Assembly (NCBI GenBank): GCA_016712105.1 | Contig: JADJRU010000050.1 | Coordinates: forward strand, 16,629 to 80,628 | Origin: Ahniella sp. | GTDB lineage: Bacteria; Pseudomonadota; Gammaproteobacteria; Xanthomonadales; Ahniellaceae | Direction: 5' to 3' | DNA length: 64,000 bases | In this document: in pieces, positions 9,413 to 17,863 of the stretch | Position numbering within the stretch: the stretch's first letter is position 1 | Layout of the letters: every line of letters begins with the position of its first letter | Notes under the pieces: model-generated | Seen by the model: only the letters and a program-made list of their open reading frames with translations | Databases searched by the model: none | What the model was told of the DNA's origin: nothing | Program-made: the position numbers and the translations under genes

Positions 9413-10291
9413 ATGACCATGCGCACCGAGTTCCTGTCCGCTCTTGCCGCCTTCGAGTCGGCGGCCCGGCACCAAAACTTTGCCCGTGCAGGTGCCGAGC
9501 TGAATATCACCGCCAGCGCCATCAGCCACCATGTCCGTAAACTCGAGCAGCGCCTTCGGGTGACCTTGTTCGAACGCCATGCCCGGGGCGTGCGACTGAC
9601 TGCGGAAGGCCGTCGTCTGGCTGATTGCGCCAGCAGCGCGATGTCCGATATCGAATCCGTGGCGGCGTCACTTGCGCCGGTGAACCAGACGAAGCCGATC
9701 GTGCGCATCAGTACCCTGCATTCACTGGTCTACACGTGGCTGCTGCCCAAACTGCCGGTGTTCATTGCCAAACACCCCGATATCCGCCTCGGTATCGTCA
9801 CCGAAGCCGCGCTGGCCCGGTTCGAGGATGGCGGTGCCGACCTGGCCATTCGTCACGGGCCAGGGCATTGGCCAGGGCTCACCTCCCTGCACTTGATGGA
9901 TGACACGCTGTTTCCTGTCGCCTCGCCGGCATTCCAGGAGCGGGCGCGAATCAAACATGCCGAAGACCTTCTGAGCCAACCCTTGATCCATGATCTGGCC
10001 CGGCAGGGCTGGCACGACTGGTTTCGTGCCCTGGGTATCGACGGTGCACATGTGCACGAACAACTGGTGTTCAGCGATAGCACCGATGCGCTGAAGGCCG
10101 CCGCCTGTGGACTTGGTGTCACGCTGGCTCGTGGGGTCATCGCCAAGCCATATCTCGACTCGGGTGAACTGGTCGCCGTGGCCGGGCCGCAGGTGCCCAC
10201 ACGTTGGCAATACTTCATCGCCTATCCCGCCCATCGCCCGCTGAAACCAGCCGCACAGATGTTCGTGGATTGGCTTCTGGCTTCCCGATGA
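9413..10291 (+). CDS. LysR-family regulator (GcvA-like)
   Basis: A 292-residue LysR regulator with helix-turn-helix LSALAAFESAARHQNFARAGAELNITASAISHHVRKLE split over residues 6-41 and a substrate-binding domain with the GcvA-type WYxWF-like region GWHDWFRALGI. The start ATG at 9413 follows a TTGAGG stretch; a second ATG lies two codons on. Divergent from the EamA exporter with 100 bases between, so it most likely regulates export of a metabolite it senses. The exact ligand is unknown. Confidence 0.85.
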   Translation: MTMRTEFLSALAAFESAARHQNFARAGAELNITASAISHHVRKLEQRLRVTLFERHARGVRLTAEGRRLADCASSAMSDIESVAASLAPVNQTKPIVRISTLHSLVYTWLLPKLPVFIAKHPDIRLGIVTEAALARFEDGGADLAIRHGPGHWPGLTSLHLMDDTLFPVASPAFQERARIKHAEDLLSQPLIHDLARQGWHDWFRALGIDGAHVHEQLVFSDSTDALKAAACGLGVTLARGVIAKPYLDSGELVAVAGPQVPTRWQYFIAYPAHRPLKPAAQMFVDWLLASR

Positions 10292-10355
10292 AACAGATTG
10301 CATCAGCCGGATGAAACGCGAGCCCTCCGGAGGCTCGATCATATAGAATTCGGGT

Positions 10356-10498
10356 GTCATCGGGGAGTAGCCACGCTTCATCAAGAAGTGGCTTGCGTCA
10401 ACACACTTGGCCCACAGGCCATGGCGCAGGCAGTCCCGTACCTGGCAAGACCTTTGACCATGTCGCCTCCGATTGGCCGGGGATGTGACATGGTCAAA
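10356..10498 (+). promoter_or_regulatory. yybP-ykoY manganese riboswitch (with anti-P1 hairpin)
   Basis: It shows the hallmarks of the Mn(II)-sensing yybP-ykoY aptamer: loop L1 GGGGAGTAGC at 10362-10371, a hairpin arm (GCCAC/GTGGC), GTCAACACACTTGG, and L3 GGCAAGACC near 10444. P1 can form between GTCA(TC)GG at 10356 and CC(TT)TGAC near 10451. The 3' strand of P1 also lies inside TTTGACCATGTC (10453-10464), which pairs perfectly over 12 bp with GACATGGTCAAA (10487-10498). The two folds are mutually exclusive, so Mn binding would open the second hairpin, which holds an in-frame ATG. It precedes a TMEM165/GDT1 Mn exporter. Confidence 0.85.
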
Positions 10499-10525
10499 CG
10501 TGTCCTGTCCGGCCTTGGAAAAACC

Positions 10526-11104
10526 ATGGAATCATTGATTGTCTCGACCGGAGTTGTGGCCCTTGCGGAAATGGGCGACAAGACTCAGCTGTTGGCGTTT
10601 CTCCTTGCTGCGCGCTTCAAGAAGCCGGTGCCGATCATTCTTGGCATCTTTGTGGCGACCGTGCTCAATCATTCGCTCGCCGGTGCGCTGGGTGCGTGGA
10701 TCACGACTGTCCTCAGTCCATCGGTGCTGCGCTGGGTGCTTGGCCTGTCCTTCATCGCGATGGCGGCATGGACCTTGATTCCCGACAAGATCGAAGAAGA
10801 GGAAGCCGCCGTTGCAAGCCGCTTTGGTGTGTTCGGCGCAACACTGATTACCTTTTTCCTCGCCGAAATGGGCGACAAGACCCAGATCGCCACGGTGGCC
10901 ATGGCCGCCCACTACGCGATGCCGGTGATGGTGGTGATCGGCACCACGCTCGGCATGCTGATTGCCGATGTGCCTGCCGTGTTCCTGGGCGGCAAACTCG
11001 CCGAGAAGATCCCCTTGCGGCTGGTGCACGGCATCGCTGCGGCCATCTTCGCCGTGCTGGGCATTGCAACGCTGTTGGGTGCGGGTTCTCGACTGGGATT
11101 CTGA
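10526..11104 (+). CDS. TMEM165/GDT1 (UPF0016) family manganese exporter
   Basis: A 192-residue membrane protein with two copies of the family motif E-x-G-D-K-T-Q (EMGDKTQLLAF near residue 16 and EMGDKTQIATV near 114), each at the start of a three-helix repeat. Bacterial relatives export Mn(II), and a yybP-ykoY riboswitch directly upstream supports that. The ATG at 10526 gives the usual MESLIVSTGVVALAE N-terminus. An in-frame ATG at 10490 preceded by GGGGA at good spacing would add 12 residues and would place initiation inside the riboswitch hairpin, so either start is possible. Confidence 0.88.
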   Translation: MESLIVSTGVVALAEMGDKTQLLAFLLAARFKKPVPIILGIFVATVLNHSLAGALGAWITTVLSPSVLRWVLGLSFIAMAAWTLIPDKIEEEEAAVASRFGVFGATLITFFLAEMGDKTQIATVAMAAHYAMPVMVVIGTTLGMLIADVPAVFLGGKLAEKIPLRLVHGIAAAIFAVLGIATLLGAGSRLGF

Positions 11105-11189
11105 CAGGCAGTCGCTCGACAGCCTGCCTGGCGAGACTCGCCTGCTACATTATGGTGGCGCGATCCGTGCGCTGATCCGGAACAACTTG

Positions 11190-11779
11190 ATGACCCTGCT
11201 TGACTGCATCGAAGTGGAAACCCAGCCGAACCCGCGCTACAGCCTCATCTGGTTGCATGGCCTGGGTGCCGATGGACACGATTTCGAATCCATCGTGCCG
11301 GAGTTGGTGCGGCCGTCATGGCCGGGCATCCGCTTCGTGTTCCCGCATGCGCCGGTGCGGCCGGTCACCATCAACGGATGTCGATCGAACAGGTCGAGGC
11401 ATTGCGCGATCGAGAAGAGCAGCGTGGCGTGCCACCGGAGCGGCAGTTTCTGGCCGGATTCTCCCAGGGTGGTGCGATCACGCTGGCGCTGGTGGCCCGG
11501 CGAAAACGGCCGCTCGCGGGTGCGATCGCGCTGTCGACGTATCTGCCGATCGCGCATGGTTTGCCCGCTGAGTTGGGATCGGCGGCAACCGGTATTCCGC
11601 TGTTCATGGGCCACGGTGCGATGGATCCGGTGGTGCCGCATGGACTCGGGCTGATGTCCCGGGCCACGCTGACGCAACTGGGTTTCCGGATCGAGTGGCA
11701 AAGTTATCCGATGCCGCATTCGGTCTGCGCCGACGAGATCCGGCACATCTCGGACTGGATCGGGCCACGCCTTGTCTGA
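11190..11779 (+). pseudogene. Carboxylesterase / phospholipase (YpfH/EstB type), internal deletion and frameshift
   Basis: An alpha/beta hydrolase of the bacterial acyl-protein thioesterase-like carboxylesterase family. The 5' part encodes LIWLHGLGADGHDFESIVPEL and FPHAPVRPVTING. The 3' part, in another frame, encodes the nucleophile elbow GFSQGGAITL, the Asp region MGHGAMDPVV and the catalytic His in YPMPHSV. The roughly 25-30 residues that normally follow the TING turn (the WYD segment) are missing near 11378, and the frame changes there. A deletion of some tens of bases, not a multiple of three, explains this. The product is probably non-functional unless it is an assembly error. Confidence 0.75.
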
Positions 11780-12821
11780 AGCCTCGCGCCCAAGCCGCCC
11801 CGACTGGTTGCCGGACTTCTGTTCGCTACCGGTGATCGGCAGCCTGATCGTGATCGTCGAACTGGTGGTTGCGGTGATCGTGATTGCACCCGACCAACAG
11901 CAGGCCTTGCCGCGGCTTCGGGAGTTCCTCGGGGCCAGTTTTGCGGCGCAGTGGATTGCGCTGCTCAGCGCAGTGGTCCTGTGCAAACTCTCCCCGCGAC
12001 TGGCTCTGTGGCCCCGGCGGCTGGCCATTGTCATCGGGGTGCTTTTGCCGGTCATCGTCTCTGTGGCGGGTGGGTTCTTGCTGGGGCAGATTGATGTGTC
12101 GTTGGGATTCAAACTGGTACCTGCCTCGACGACGCTGTCGCAGTTCGTGCTCGGGATTGCCTTGCTGACGGCACTGACTTCGATCGTCGTCCTGCGCTAC
12201 TTCTATGTCCAGGAACGCTGGAAACGGCAAGCTGCCGCGCAGGCTCGGGCGCAACTGGATGCGCTTCATGCGCGCATCCGTCCTCACTTTCTGTTCAATA
12301 CGCTGAACACCGCCGCGAGCCTGATTGAAGTGGCGCCGCGCCAGGCCGAGCAGGCCATTCTCGATCTCTCCGAATTGTTTCGCGCGGCACTGTCGCCCGA
12401 GGGTATCGATTGGCCACTGAGTTCCGAGCTGGAACTGACTCGCCGTTATCTGGAGATCGAACAGCTTCGCCTGGGTCATCGTTTGAAGGTTGAGTTGGAC
12501 TTGCCGGAGTCTCTGGCTGATGTGCCGGTGCCGCAGTTGTGCCTCCAGCCACTCGTCGAAAACGCCATCCACCATGGCATCCAGGCCGTTGCCGAAGGCG
12601 GAACCGTGCGTGTGCGGGCTGAATCACAAGGCGCGTTCGTGATGGTGACGGTCGAAAATCCGAAGCCGAAAGTGGCGCTGCCGAGCGCACGTACTCGCGG
12701 GAATCACATTGCGCTGGGCAACATCCGGGACCGGTTGCGCCTGCGATATGGTGACGACGCTCAACTCTTGTCCGAAGACCTCGGCGACCAGTACCGCGCC
12801 ACCCTGATTCTTCCGAAATAG
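11772..12821 (+). CDS. LytS/AlgZ-type sensor histidine kinase
   Basis: A 349-residue membrane histidine kinase. The N-terminal 150 residues hold four or five membrane helices. A short linker leads to the HisKA_7TM/LytS-type phosphoacceptor motif RPHFLFNTLNTAASLIE near residue 170, then an HATPase with the N-box PLVENAIHHGI and the G-box LGNIRDRLRLRYG. The start is a TTG at 11772 overlapping the end of the broken esterase. Kinases of this class normally pair with an adjacent LytTR response regulator (AlgR, LytR); here the next gene is a glutaredoxin fusion, so the partner must lie elsewhere. Confidence 0.85.
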   Translation: MSEASRPSRPDWLPDFCSLPVIGSLIVIVELVVAVIVIAPDQQQALPRLREFLGASFAAQWIALLSAVVLCKLSPRLALWPRRLAIVIGVLLPVIVSVAGGFLLGQIDVSLGFKLVPASTTLSQFVLGIALLTALTSIVVLRYFYVQERWKRQAAAQARAQLDALHARIRPHFLFNTLNTAASLIEVAPRQAEQAILDLSELFRAALSPEGIDWPLSSELELTRRYLEIEQLRLGHRLKVELDLPESLADVPVPQLCLQPLVENAIHHGIQAVAEGGTVRVRAESQGAFVMVTVENPKPKVALPSARTRGNHIALGNIRDRLRLRYGDDAQLLSEDLGDQYRATLILPK

Positions 12822-12932
12822 GGTCGCCGTGCCAGCGTGAAGAAGCGCCAGAAGGTTGCCCGGTGCCGGCTTCGGTTTGCGCCACCGCGCATGGGTCGAT
12901 ACCCTGCCGGCCTTTCCTGTGGGAGTGCCGCC

Positions 12933-13856
12933 ATGAGCCTGAGCCCTGATCTTCAGCACCGTATCGAAACGATCCTCAACACCCACCCGGTGGTGTTGTT
13001 CATGAAGGGAACCAAACAGCAGCCGCGCTGCGGTTTTTCTGCCGGTGCGGTGGAAGCCCTGGGTTCCGTCACCGATACGTTCTTCGATGTCGATGTGTTG
13101 TCCGACCCGGAACTCCGCGAGGGCATCAAGGCATTCGGCAACTGGCCGACGATTCCTCAGTTGTACGTGAAGGGTGAGCTCATTGGTGGCGCCGACATCA
13201 TCAGCGAACTCAGCAACGCCGGCGAGTTGCATCGTCTGCTGGGTCAACCCGCACCGGATCGTACGCCGCCGCGACTGGTCATTTCCGAGCGGGCCGCCGA
13301 GGCGATCCGCGACGGGATGGATGAAACCGAAGGGGACGCGTTACATCTGTCGATCGACGCGCAATACCGCGCACGATTCATGTTGAAGCCCTCATCCGGG
13401 CACGAGATTGTCGCGCAGGCGGGTGGCATCACCGTGTTGTTCGATCTGGCGTCGGCGCGGCGCGCCGATGGACTCGAGATCGACTGGATCGAAACGGTGC
13501 AAGGAGCGGGTCTGGTGCTCAAGAACCCGAACCGGCCCGAGGGCGTCAAAGCCATCACTGTGCACGACTTGGCTGATCGGTTGCGCAAGGCTTCAGTCCA
13601 AGTGATCGATGTCCGACCGGCCCATGCGCGCACGCTGGCGCCCTTTGCCGGGACCAGTCATATCCTCGAAGGCCGTTTGCCGGAACTGCTGGCGCTGCCG
13701 AAAGATCTGCCTCTGGCATTCCTTTGCCACCATGGCATCTCCAGCCGTTCGGCGGCAGAACATTTTGTTGCGCAGGGCTTCACCAACGTGATGAATGTGG
13801 AGGGCGGCATTGATGCCTGGTCGTTGGAAGTGGATGCATCGGTACCGCGTTATTGA
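12933..13856 (+). CDS. Grx4-type monothiol glutaredoxin fused to A-type-like and rhodanese domains
   Basis: A 307-residue three-part protein. Residues 1-108 are a monothiol glutaredoxin with the CGFS active site (PRCGFSAGAVEA), the class that carries [2Fe-2S] clusters. Residues about 112-200 resemble an A-type (IscA/HesB) Fe-S carrier fold (LVISERAAEAI, ETVQGAGLVLKNPN) but lack the three conserved cysteines. Residues 205-300 are a rhodanese domain with LAFLCHHGISSRSA, the Cys being the persulfide site, and GGIDAW near the end. It likely links glutathione-bound clusters with sulfur transfer in Fe-S assembly. The fusion has a standard start with GGGAGTG upstream. Confidence 0.88.
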   Translation: MSLSPDLQHRIETILNTHPVVLFMKGTKQQPRCGFSAGAVEALGSVTDTFFDVDVLSDPELREGIKAFGNWPTIPQLYVKGELIGGADIISELSNAGELHRLLGQPAPDRTPPRLVISERAAEAIRDGMDETEGDALHLSIDAQYRARFMLKPSSGHEIVAQAGGITVLFDLASARRADGLEIDWIETVQGAGLVLKNPNRPEGVKAITVHDLADRLRKASVQVIDVRPAHARTLAPFAGTSHILEGRLPELLALPKDLPLAFLCHHGISSRSAAEHFVAQGFTNVMNVEGGIDAWSLEVDASVPRY

Positions 13857-13988
13857 CGTGAATCGAACGCTTGTTTGGCAACCGGTGACGCCTGCATGAT
13901 TTCTTTACTTATGAGTGTTTTGCTTTTGTGTGCATTGTGAGCCTAGTTGCTTCGCGCTAGATTCATCACAAGGCAGGAGGGAAGCACT

Positions 13989-14312
13989 ATGAAGTCTGGT
14001 TTTCAGGGTTCACGTATTCCGGTAGTGGCAATGGTGTTGATGTTGGCGGGTTGTGGTCAATCGCAGGAACAGGCGGCAGCGGAGGCCTGTGCGGTCGGCT
14101 TGGCAGAACGGCTCAGAGACCAGAAGTTCACGGTCGACAAGGTAGCCATGGCCGCCGAGGCAAAACGACCGGATGGTCCCGACATCGTCGAGATCAACGC
14201 TACCGCCACACTCGAAACAGGATCGCCGGCACCGTTCCTGTGTCGTGTGCAGTTCGACGCAGCGAATCCCAAGGCGCCACCCACGCTTCTGTACGTGCAG
14301 ACAAACTGGTAG
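13989..14312 (+). CDS. Small lipoprotein of unknown function
   Basis: A 107-residue protein with a lipoprotein signal: basic start MKSGFQGSR, hydrophobic core IPVVAMVLM and lipobox LAGC at residues 19-22. The mature part is acidic and has two more cysteines (EACAVG and PFLCRV) that could form a disulfide. A GGAGGGA ribosome-binding site lies just upstream. Not recognised as a known family. A strong intrinsic terminator follows within 60 bases, so it is a single-gene unit. Confidence 0.7.
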   Translation: MKSGFQGSRIPVVAMVLMLAGCGQSQEQAAAEACAVGLAERLRDQKFTVDKVAMAAEAKRPDGPDIVEINATATLETGSPAPFLCRVQFDAANPKAPPTLLYVQTNW

Positions 14313-14351
14313 CAAAGACTCGGTCAGGCGAGTCGATGCATGTGTTCTAGG

Positions 14352-14378
14352 GCCGCGCGGTTTTCCGCGCGGCTTTTT
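14352..14378 (+). terminator. Strong intrinsic terminator
   Basis: GCCGCGCGG-TTTT-CCGCGCGGC is a perfect 9-bp stem with a four-base loop, followed by TTTTT. It ends the lipoprotein transcript and sits just before the convergent end of pepN. Confidence 0.9.
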
Positions 14379-14399
14379 GTTGTGCCGCGAAGCGGTTGA

Positions 14400-17027
14400 T
14401 CAGTGTCCCGCCAAGGCCTTCTCGACGATCTCGGTGCAGTCGCGAGACAGCCCGGCCGCCAGCAAACGTTCGAGGGTGTCCTGCATCAGCTTGCGGCGCA
14501 CCGGTTCGAACCGACGCCAACTGTTGAATACGGCGCACAGGCGGGCGGCGACTTGCGGGTTCAAGGCATCGACCGCTTGCAGTGCTTCGGCATACAGCGC
14601 GTAGCCACTGCCATCTGCCGCATGGAAACCGACGCGGTTGAGTCGTCCGAATGTTCCAACGAGCGAACGCACCTTGTTCGGATTGCGGTGGGTATAGGCG
14701 GCATGGCCGATCAGCGCACGCACACGGTCGACGGCACCGGGTTGTGGGTCGGCAGCCTGGACTGCCAGCCATTTGTCGATCAGCAGCGGGTCATCATGAT
14801 AGTCGGCGAGGAATCGGGCCAGTTCGGCTTCGCCGCCTGCCAGGCCATGCTGGATCAGCAGGCTCAGCCCGGCCAGTCGTTCGGTCATGTTGCGGGCATC
14901 ACGACACAACAGGAGCGCCCGGGGGGCATGGTTGTCGGGAGCTCCCGCAATCAACAGGGCGAGGGCACGATGGCGCAGCCGTCGGGCTGCCGTGGACGGC
15001 GCATCGAACCCACCGCCGGCAGTGGCGTGAAGTTGTTGAAAACGATGGATGAGTGGCGCCGTCAGTGTCGAGCCGAGCCATCGTTCGATGCTTCGCCGTG
15101 CCGTGAACAGGCGATGTGGATCGAGGTGGTCGATCTGTTCACTGAGGTAAGCCTCGTCGGGCAGGTTCAGGCATTCGGCGACCAGTGCCGGATCCAGCGA
15201 CGATTCCTCGAGCAAACGTGCGTAGGCGATTCCGAGGCGAGGCAAGTGCGGCAAGGTATCCAGTGAGTGCCCGTCATAAACGTGGCGAATCAGTCGCTCA
15301 CCGACTGTCTGCGCCACTTCGAATCGGCTGAAGTCGTCCTGTTCGTGGGCGAGCCGTACCGCGAGTTCCGGCCAATCCTGCGGATGACGCAGGTGAATCG
15401 GGGCCGAGAAACCGTGCAACAGCGACAGGATCGGCTTGTGCGGCAATCCTGTGAATGTCAGCGTGGCTTCGGCTTCGGTGAGCACGAAGGTGTTGTCTTC
15501 AAAGCCTGGAGCGGCGCCGTCGGGTTGGACCAGCAGGCGCTGGCCTTCCATGTCGTACAGCGACATCGGAATCGGCATCGGTACGGGCTGTTTATCTGTT
15601 TGCCCGGGGGTGTCTGGTGTCTGTTGGCGCAGGTGGATCGTCAATTTTCCGGTTGCCGGATCGTGGTGTTCGGTCACCTCGAGGATCGGCGTGCCGGCCT
15701 GGGCGTACCAGCGGGTCATCGCTTGCAGGTCGCGGCCGTTGGCATCCGCCATCGCGCTCAGGAAGTCGTCGGTCGTCACCGCCTGGCCATCGTGACGCTG
15801 GAAATAGAGATCCATGCCGCGCCGGAATCCGTCCCGACCCAGCAGCCGCTCATACAGGCGCACGATCTCGGCGCCCTTTTCGTAGACGGTGGCGGTGTAG
15901 AAATTGTTGATCTCGACGTATTCGGCCGGACGCACCGGATGAGCGAACGGGCCGCTGTCTTCCGGGAACTGGTTGGCGCGGAGCAACCGCACGTCATCAA
16001 TGCGCTTCACGGCGCGCGAGCCCTGGTCGGCAGAGAATTCCTGATCGCGATAGACGGTCAGGCCTTCCTTCAGGGACAGCTGGAACCAATCCCGGCACGT
16101 GACGCGGTTGCCGGTCCAGTTGTGGAAGTACTCGTGCGCGACGACCGCTTCGACGTACGTCAGGTCGGCGTCGGTTGCGCGTTCGGGATCTGCGACGATC
16201 GCCTTTGCATTGAAGATATTGAGCCCCTTGTTCTCCATGGCGCCCATATTGAAATCATAGGTGGCGACGATGTTGAACTGGTCGAGGTCGTAGGCCAGTC
16301 CGAAACACTCTTCGTCCCAGCGCATGGATCGCTTGAGTGCGTCCATCGCAAACCACGACCGCGGCAACGCCCGGTCTTCCGCGTAAATGCGAAGGCGGAC
16401 ATTGCGGCCTTCCATGGTCTGGAAGTGGTCTTCGATGTGGCCGAGTTGCCCGGCGACCAGCGCAAACAGGTAGCTGGGTTTGGGCCAGGGGTCTGTCCAC
16501 TGCACGAAGTGACGGCCATCGGGCAATTCGCCGCGGTCCACATCGTTGCCGTTCGACAGCAACACCGGGAATTGCTCGCGATTTGCTTCGAGACGCACGT
16601 CGAAACAGGCCATGACGTCCGGACGGTCCAGGAAATACGTGATGCGCCGGAAGCCTTCCGCTTCGCATTGGGTCAGCAGGAACGTGCCCGACTGGTAGAG
16701 GCCCTCGAACCGGGTGTTCTCAGCCGGTTTGATGCGGACTCGAGTGGCCAGCCGGAACGTCGCCGGCGGATCAAACAGCCGCAGACCCGCGGCATCGGCA
16801 ATGAATCGGGATGCAGGCAGTGGCGCGTCATCGAGTTCGACCGACAGCAGTTCCAGATCTTCGCCATGCAGGCGGAGTTCGCGTGTCGCCGACGCATCCG
16901 GATGCCGTCGAAGGTGCAGGACGGCATGGACCTCGGTGCTCGCAAAGCCCAATTGGAACAACAGGGTCACCCGGTCGATGAGATAGGGTGGCGGCGTGTA
17001 GTCGGCAAGTCGGATAGGGTCGCTCAT
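14400..17027 (-). CDS. pepN: Aminopeptidase N (alanyl aminopeptidase, M1 family)
   Basis: An 875-residue M1 metallopeptidase that removes N-terminal residues from peptides in the cytoplasm. The exopeptidase motif MGAMENKG lies near residue 262, and the zinc motif HEYFHNWTGNRVTCRDWFQLSLKEG begins near residue 296 (HExxH plus the downstream Glu). DUF3458-type Ig-like and C-terminal helical domains follow, giving the full E. coli PepN-like length. The start MSDPIRLADY was chosen because PepN proteins begin near here; the longer upstream frame is not conserved-looking. Convergent with the lipoprotein gene, from which it is separated by a terminator. Confidence 0.95.
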   Translation of the reverse strand: MSDPIRLADYTPPPYLIDRVTLLFQLGFASTEVHAVLHLRRHPDASATRELRLHGEDLELLSVELDDAPLPASRFIADAAGLRLFDPPATFRLATRVRIKPAENTRFEGLYQSGTFLLTQCEAEGFRRITYFLDRPDVMACFDVRLEANREQFPVLLSNGNDVDRGELPDGRHFVQWTDPWPKPSYLFALVAGQLGHIEDHFQTMEGRNVRLRIYAEDRALPRSWFAMDALKRSMRWDEECFGLAYDLDQFNIVATYDFNMGAMENKGLNIFNAKAIVADPERATDADLTYVEAVVAHEYFHNWTGNRVTCRDWFQLSLKEGLTVYRDQEFSADQGSRAVKRIDDVRLLRANQFPEDSGPFAHPVRPAEYVEINNFYTATVYEKGAEIVRLYERLLGRDGFRRGMDLYFQRHDGQAVTTDDFLSAMADANGRDLQAMTRWYAQAGTPILEVTEHHDPATGKLTIHLRQQTPDTPGQTDKQPVPMPIPMSLYDMEGQRLLVQPDGAAPGFEDNTFVLTEAEATLTFTGLPHKPILSLLHGFSAPIHLRHPQDWPELAVRLAHEQDDFSRFEVAQTVGERLIRHVYDGHSLDTLPHLPRLGIAYARLLEESSLDPALVAECLNLPDEAYLSEQIDHLDPHRLFTARRSIERWLGSTLTAPLIHRFQQLHATAGGGFDAPSTAARRLRHRALALLIAGAPDNHAPRALLLCRDARNMTERLAGLSLLIQHGLAGGEAELARFLADYHDDPLLIDKWLAVQAADPQPGAVDRVRALIGHAAYTHRNPNKVRSLVGTFGRLNRVGFHAADGSGYALYAEALQAVDALNPQVAARLCAVFNSWRRFEPVRRKLMQDTLERLLAAGLSRDCTEIVEKALAGH

Positions 17028-17311
17028 CCGGCCATTATGGCGGGTTCGGCATTGGCCGATTCCTGAACGGATGCAATGTTTTTGCCGGTACGGCGATGAC
17101 TGATGAAGCGGGGGCCGAGGTGCTACCGGGTCATCGGTCCCGGTGAATCGATCACGCAAGTGATTGATTCGGCAGGCCAGAGCCAGCACCGTTGGCGGCT
17201 TGCCACTCCCGAAAGCGGGGTGGAGCTTGCCTTGGTCCCCGGGATCGGTCCAGCCGGACCGGTTGAAAGCACCGCGCTGGCCCCTTATCTTGCGCGCATC
17301 TGGAGATTGTC

Positions 17312-17818
17312 ATGGCCAAACTCACCATTCTTGAATTCCCTGATCCGCGACTGCGCAACAAGGCGGTGCCGATCACCCAGTTCGATCAGCGTTTGCAGAC
17401 GCTGATCGATGACATGTTTGAAACCATGTACGAAGCGCCGGGCATTGGTCTGGCTGCCACACAAGTGAACGTCCACGAGCAACTGCTCATTCTTGATGTG
17501 AGCGAGGGCAAGGACCAGCCCATGGTCTTCGTGAATCCGGAAATCATCGCCCGGGATGGCGAGCAGGTTTATCAGGAAGGTTGCCTTTCGGTTCCCGGAA
17601 TTTATGCAGATGTCACACGTGCGAATCAGATTCGCGTGAAGGCACTCAACCGCAAGGGTGAGGCATTCGAGATCGAGGCCGATGGCCTGCTCGCCATCTG
17701 CATTCAACACGAGATGGATCACCTGGCCGGCAAGGTCTTTGTCGATTACCTGTCGCCGTTGAAGCGCGACATGGTGCGCAAGAAGCTCGAAAAGAATCGC
17801 AAGTTCAGGGCGGCCTGA
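17312..17818 (+). CDS. def: Peptide deformylase
   Basis: A 168-residue type I peptide deformylase removing the formyl group from new N-termini. The three family motifs are intact: GIGLAATQV (44-52), EGCLSVP (about 89-95) and QHEMDHLAGK (about 131), giving Cys, His and His as metal ligands and the catalytic Glu. The MAKLTILEFPDPRLR start is typical. It stands alone here: fmt, which often follows def, is not adjacent. Confidence 0.97.
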   Translation: MAKLTILEFPDPRLRNKAVPITQFDQRLQTLIDDMFETMYEAPGIGLAATQVNVHEQLLILDVSEGKDQPMVFVNPEIIARDGEQVYQEGCLSVPGIYADVTRANQIRVKALNRKGEAFEIEADGLLAICIQHEMDHLAGKVFVDYLSPLKRDMVRKKLEKNRKFRAA

Positions 17819-17863
17819 GTCGCTTGATCCGGTTCGCGCGGCGTCCGTGAGGATGCCGCGGCT

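Noticed and set aside
15267..17066. Long open frame (599 codons) on the plus strand inside pepN
   Set aside because: It lies antisense to a gene with all M1 peptidase motifs; its translation has no recognisable domain, and long antisense frames are expected in GC-rich DNA.
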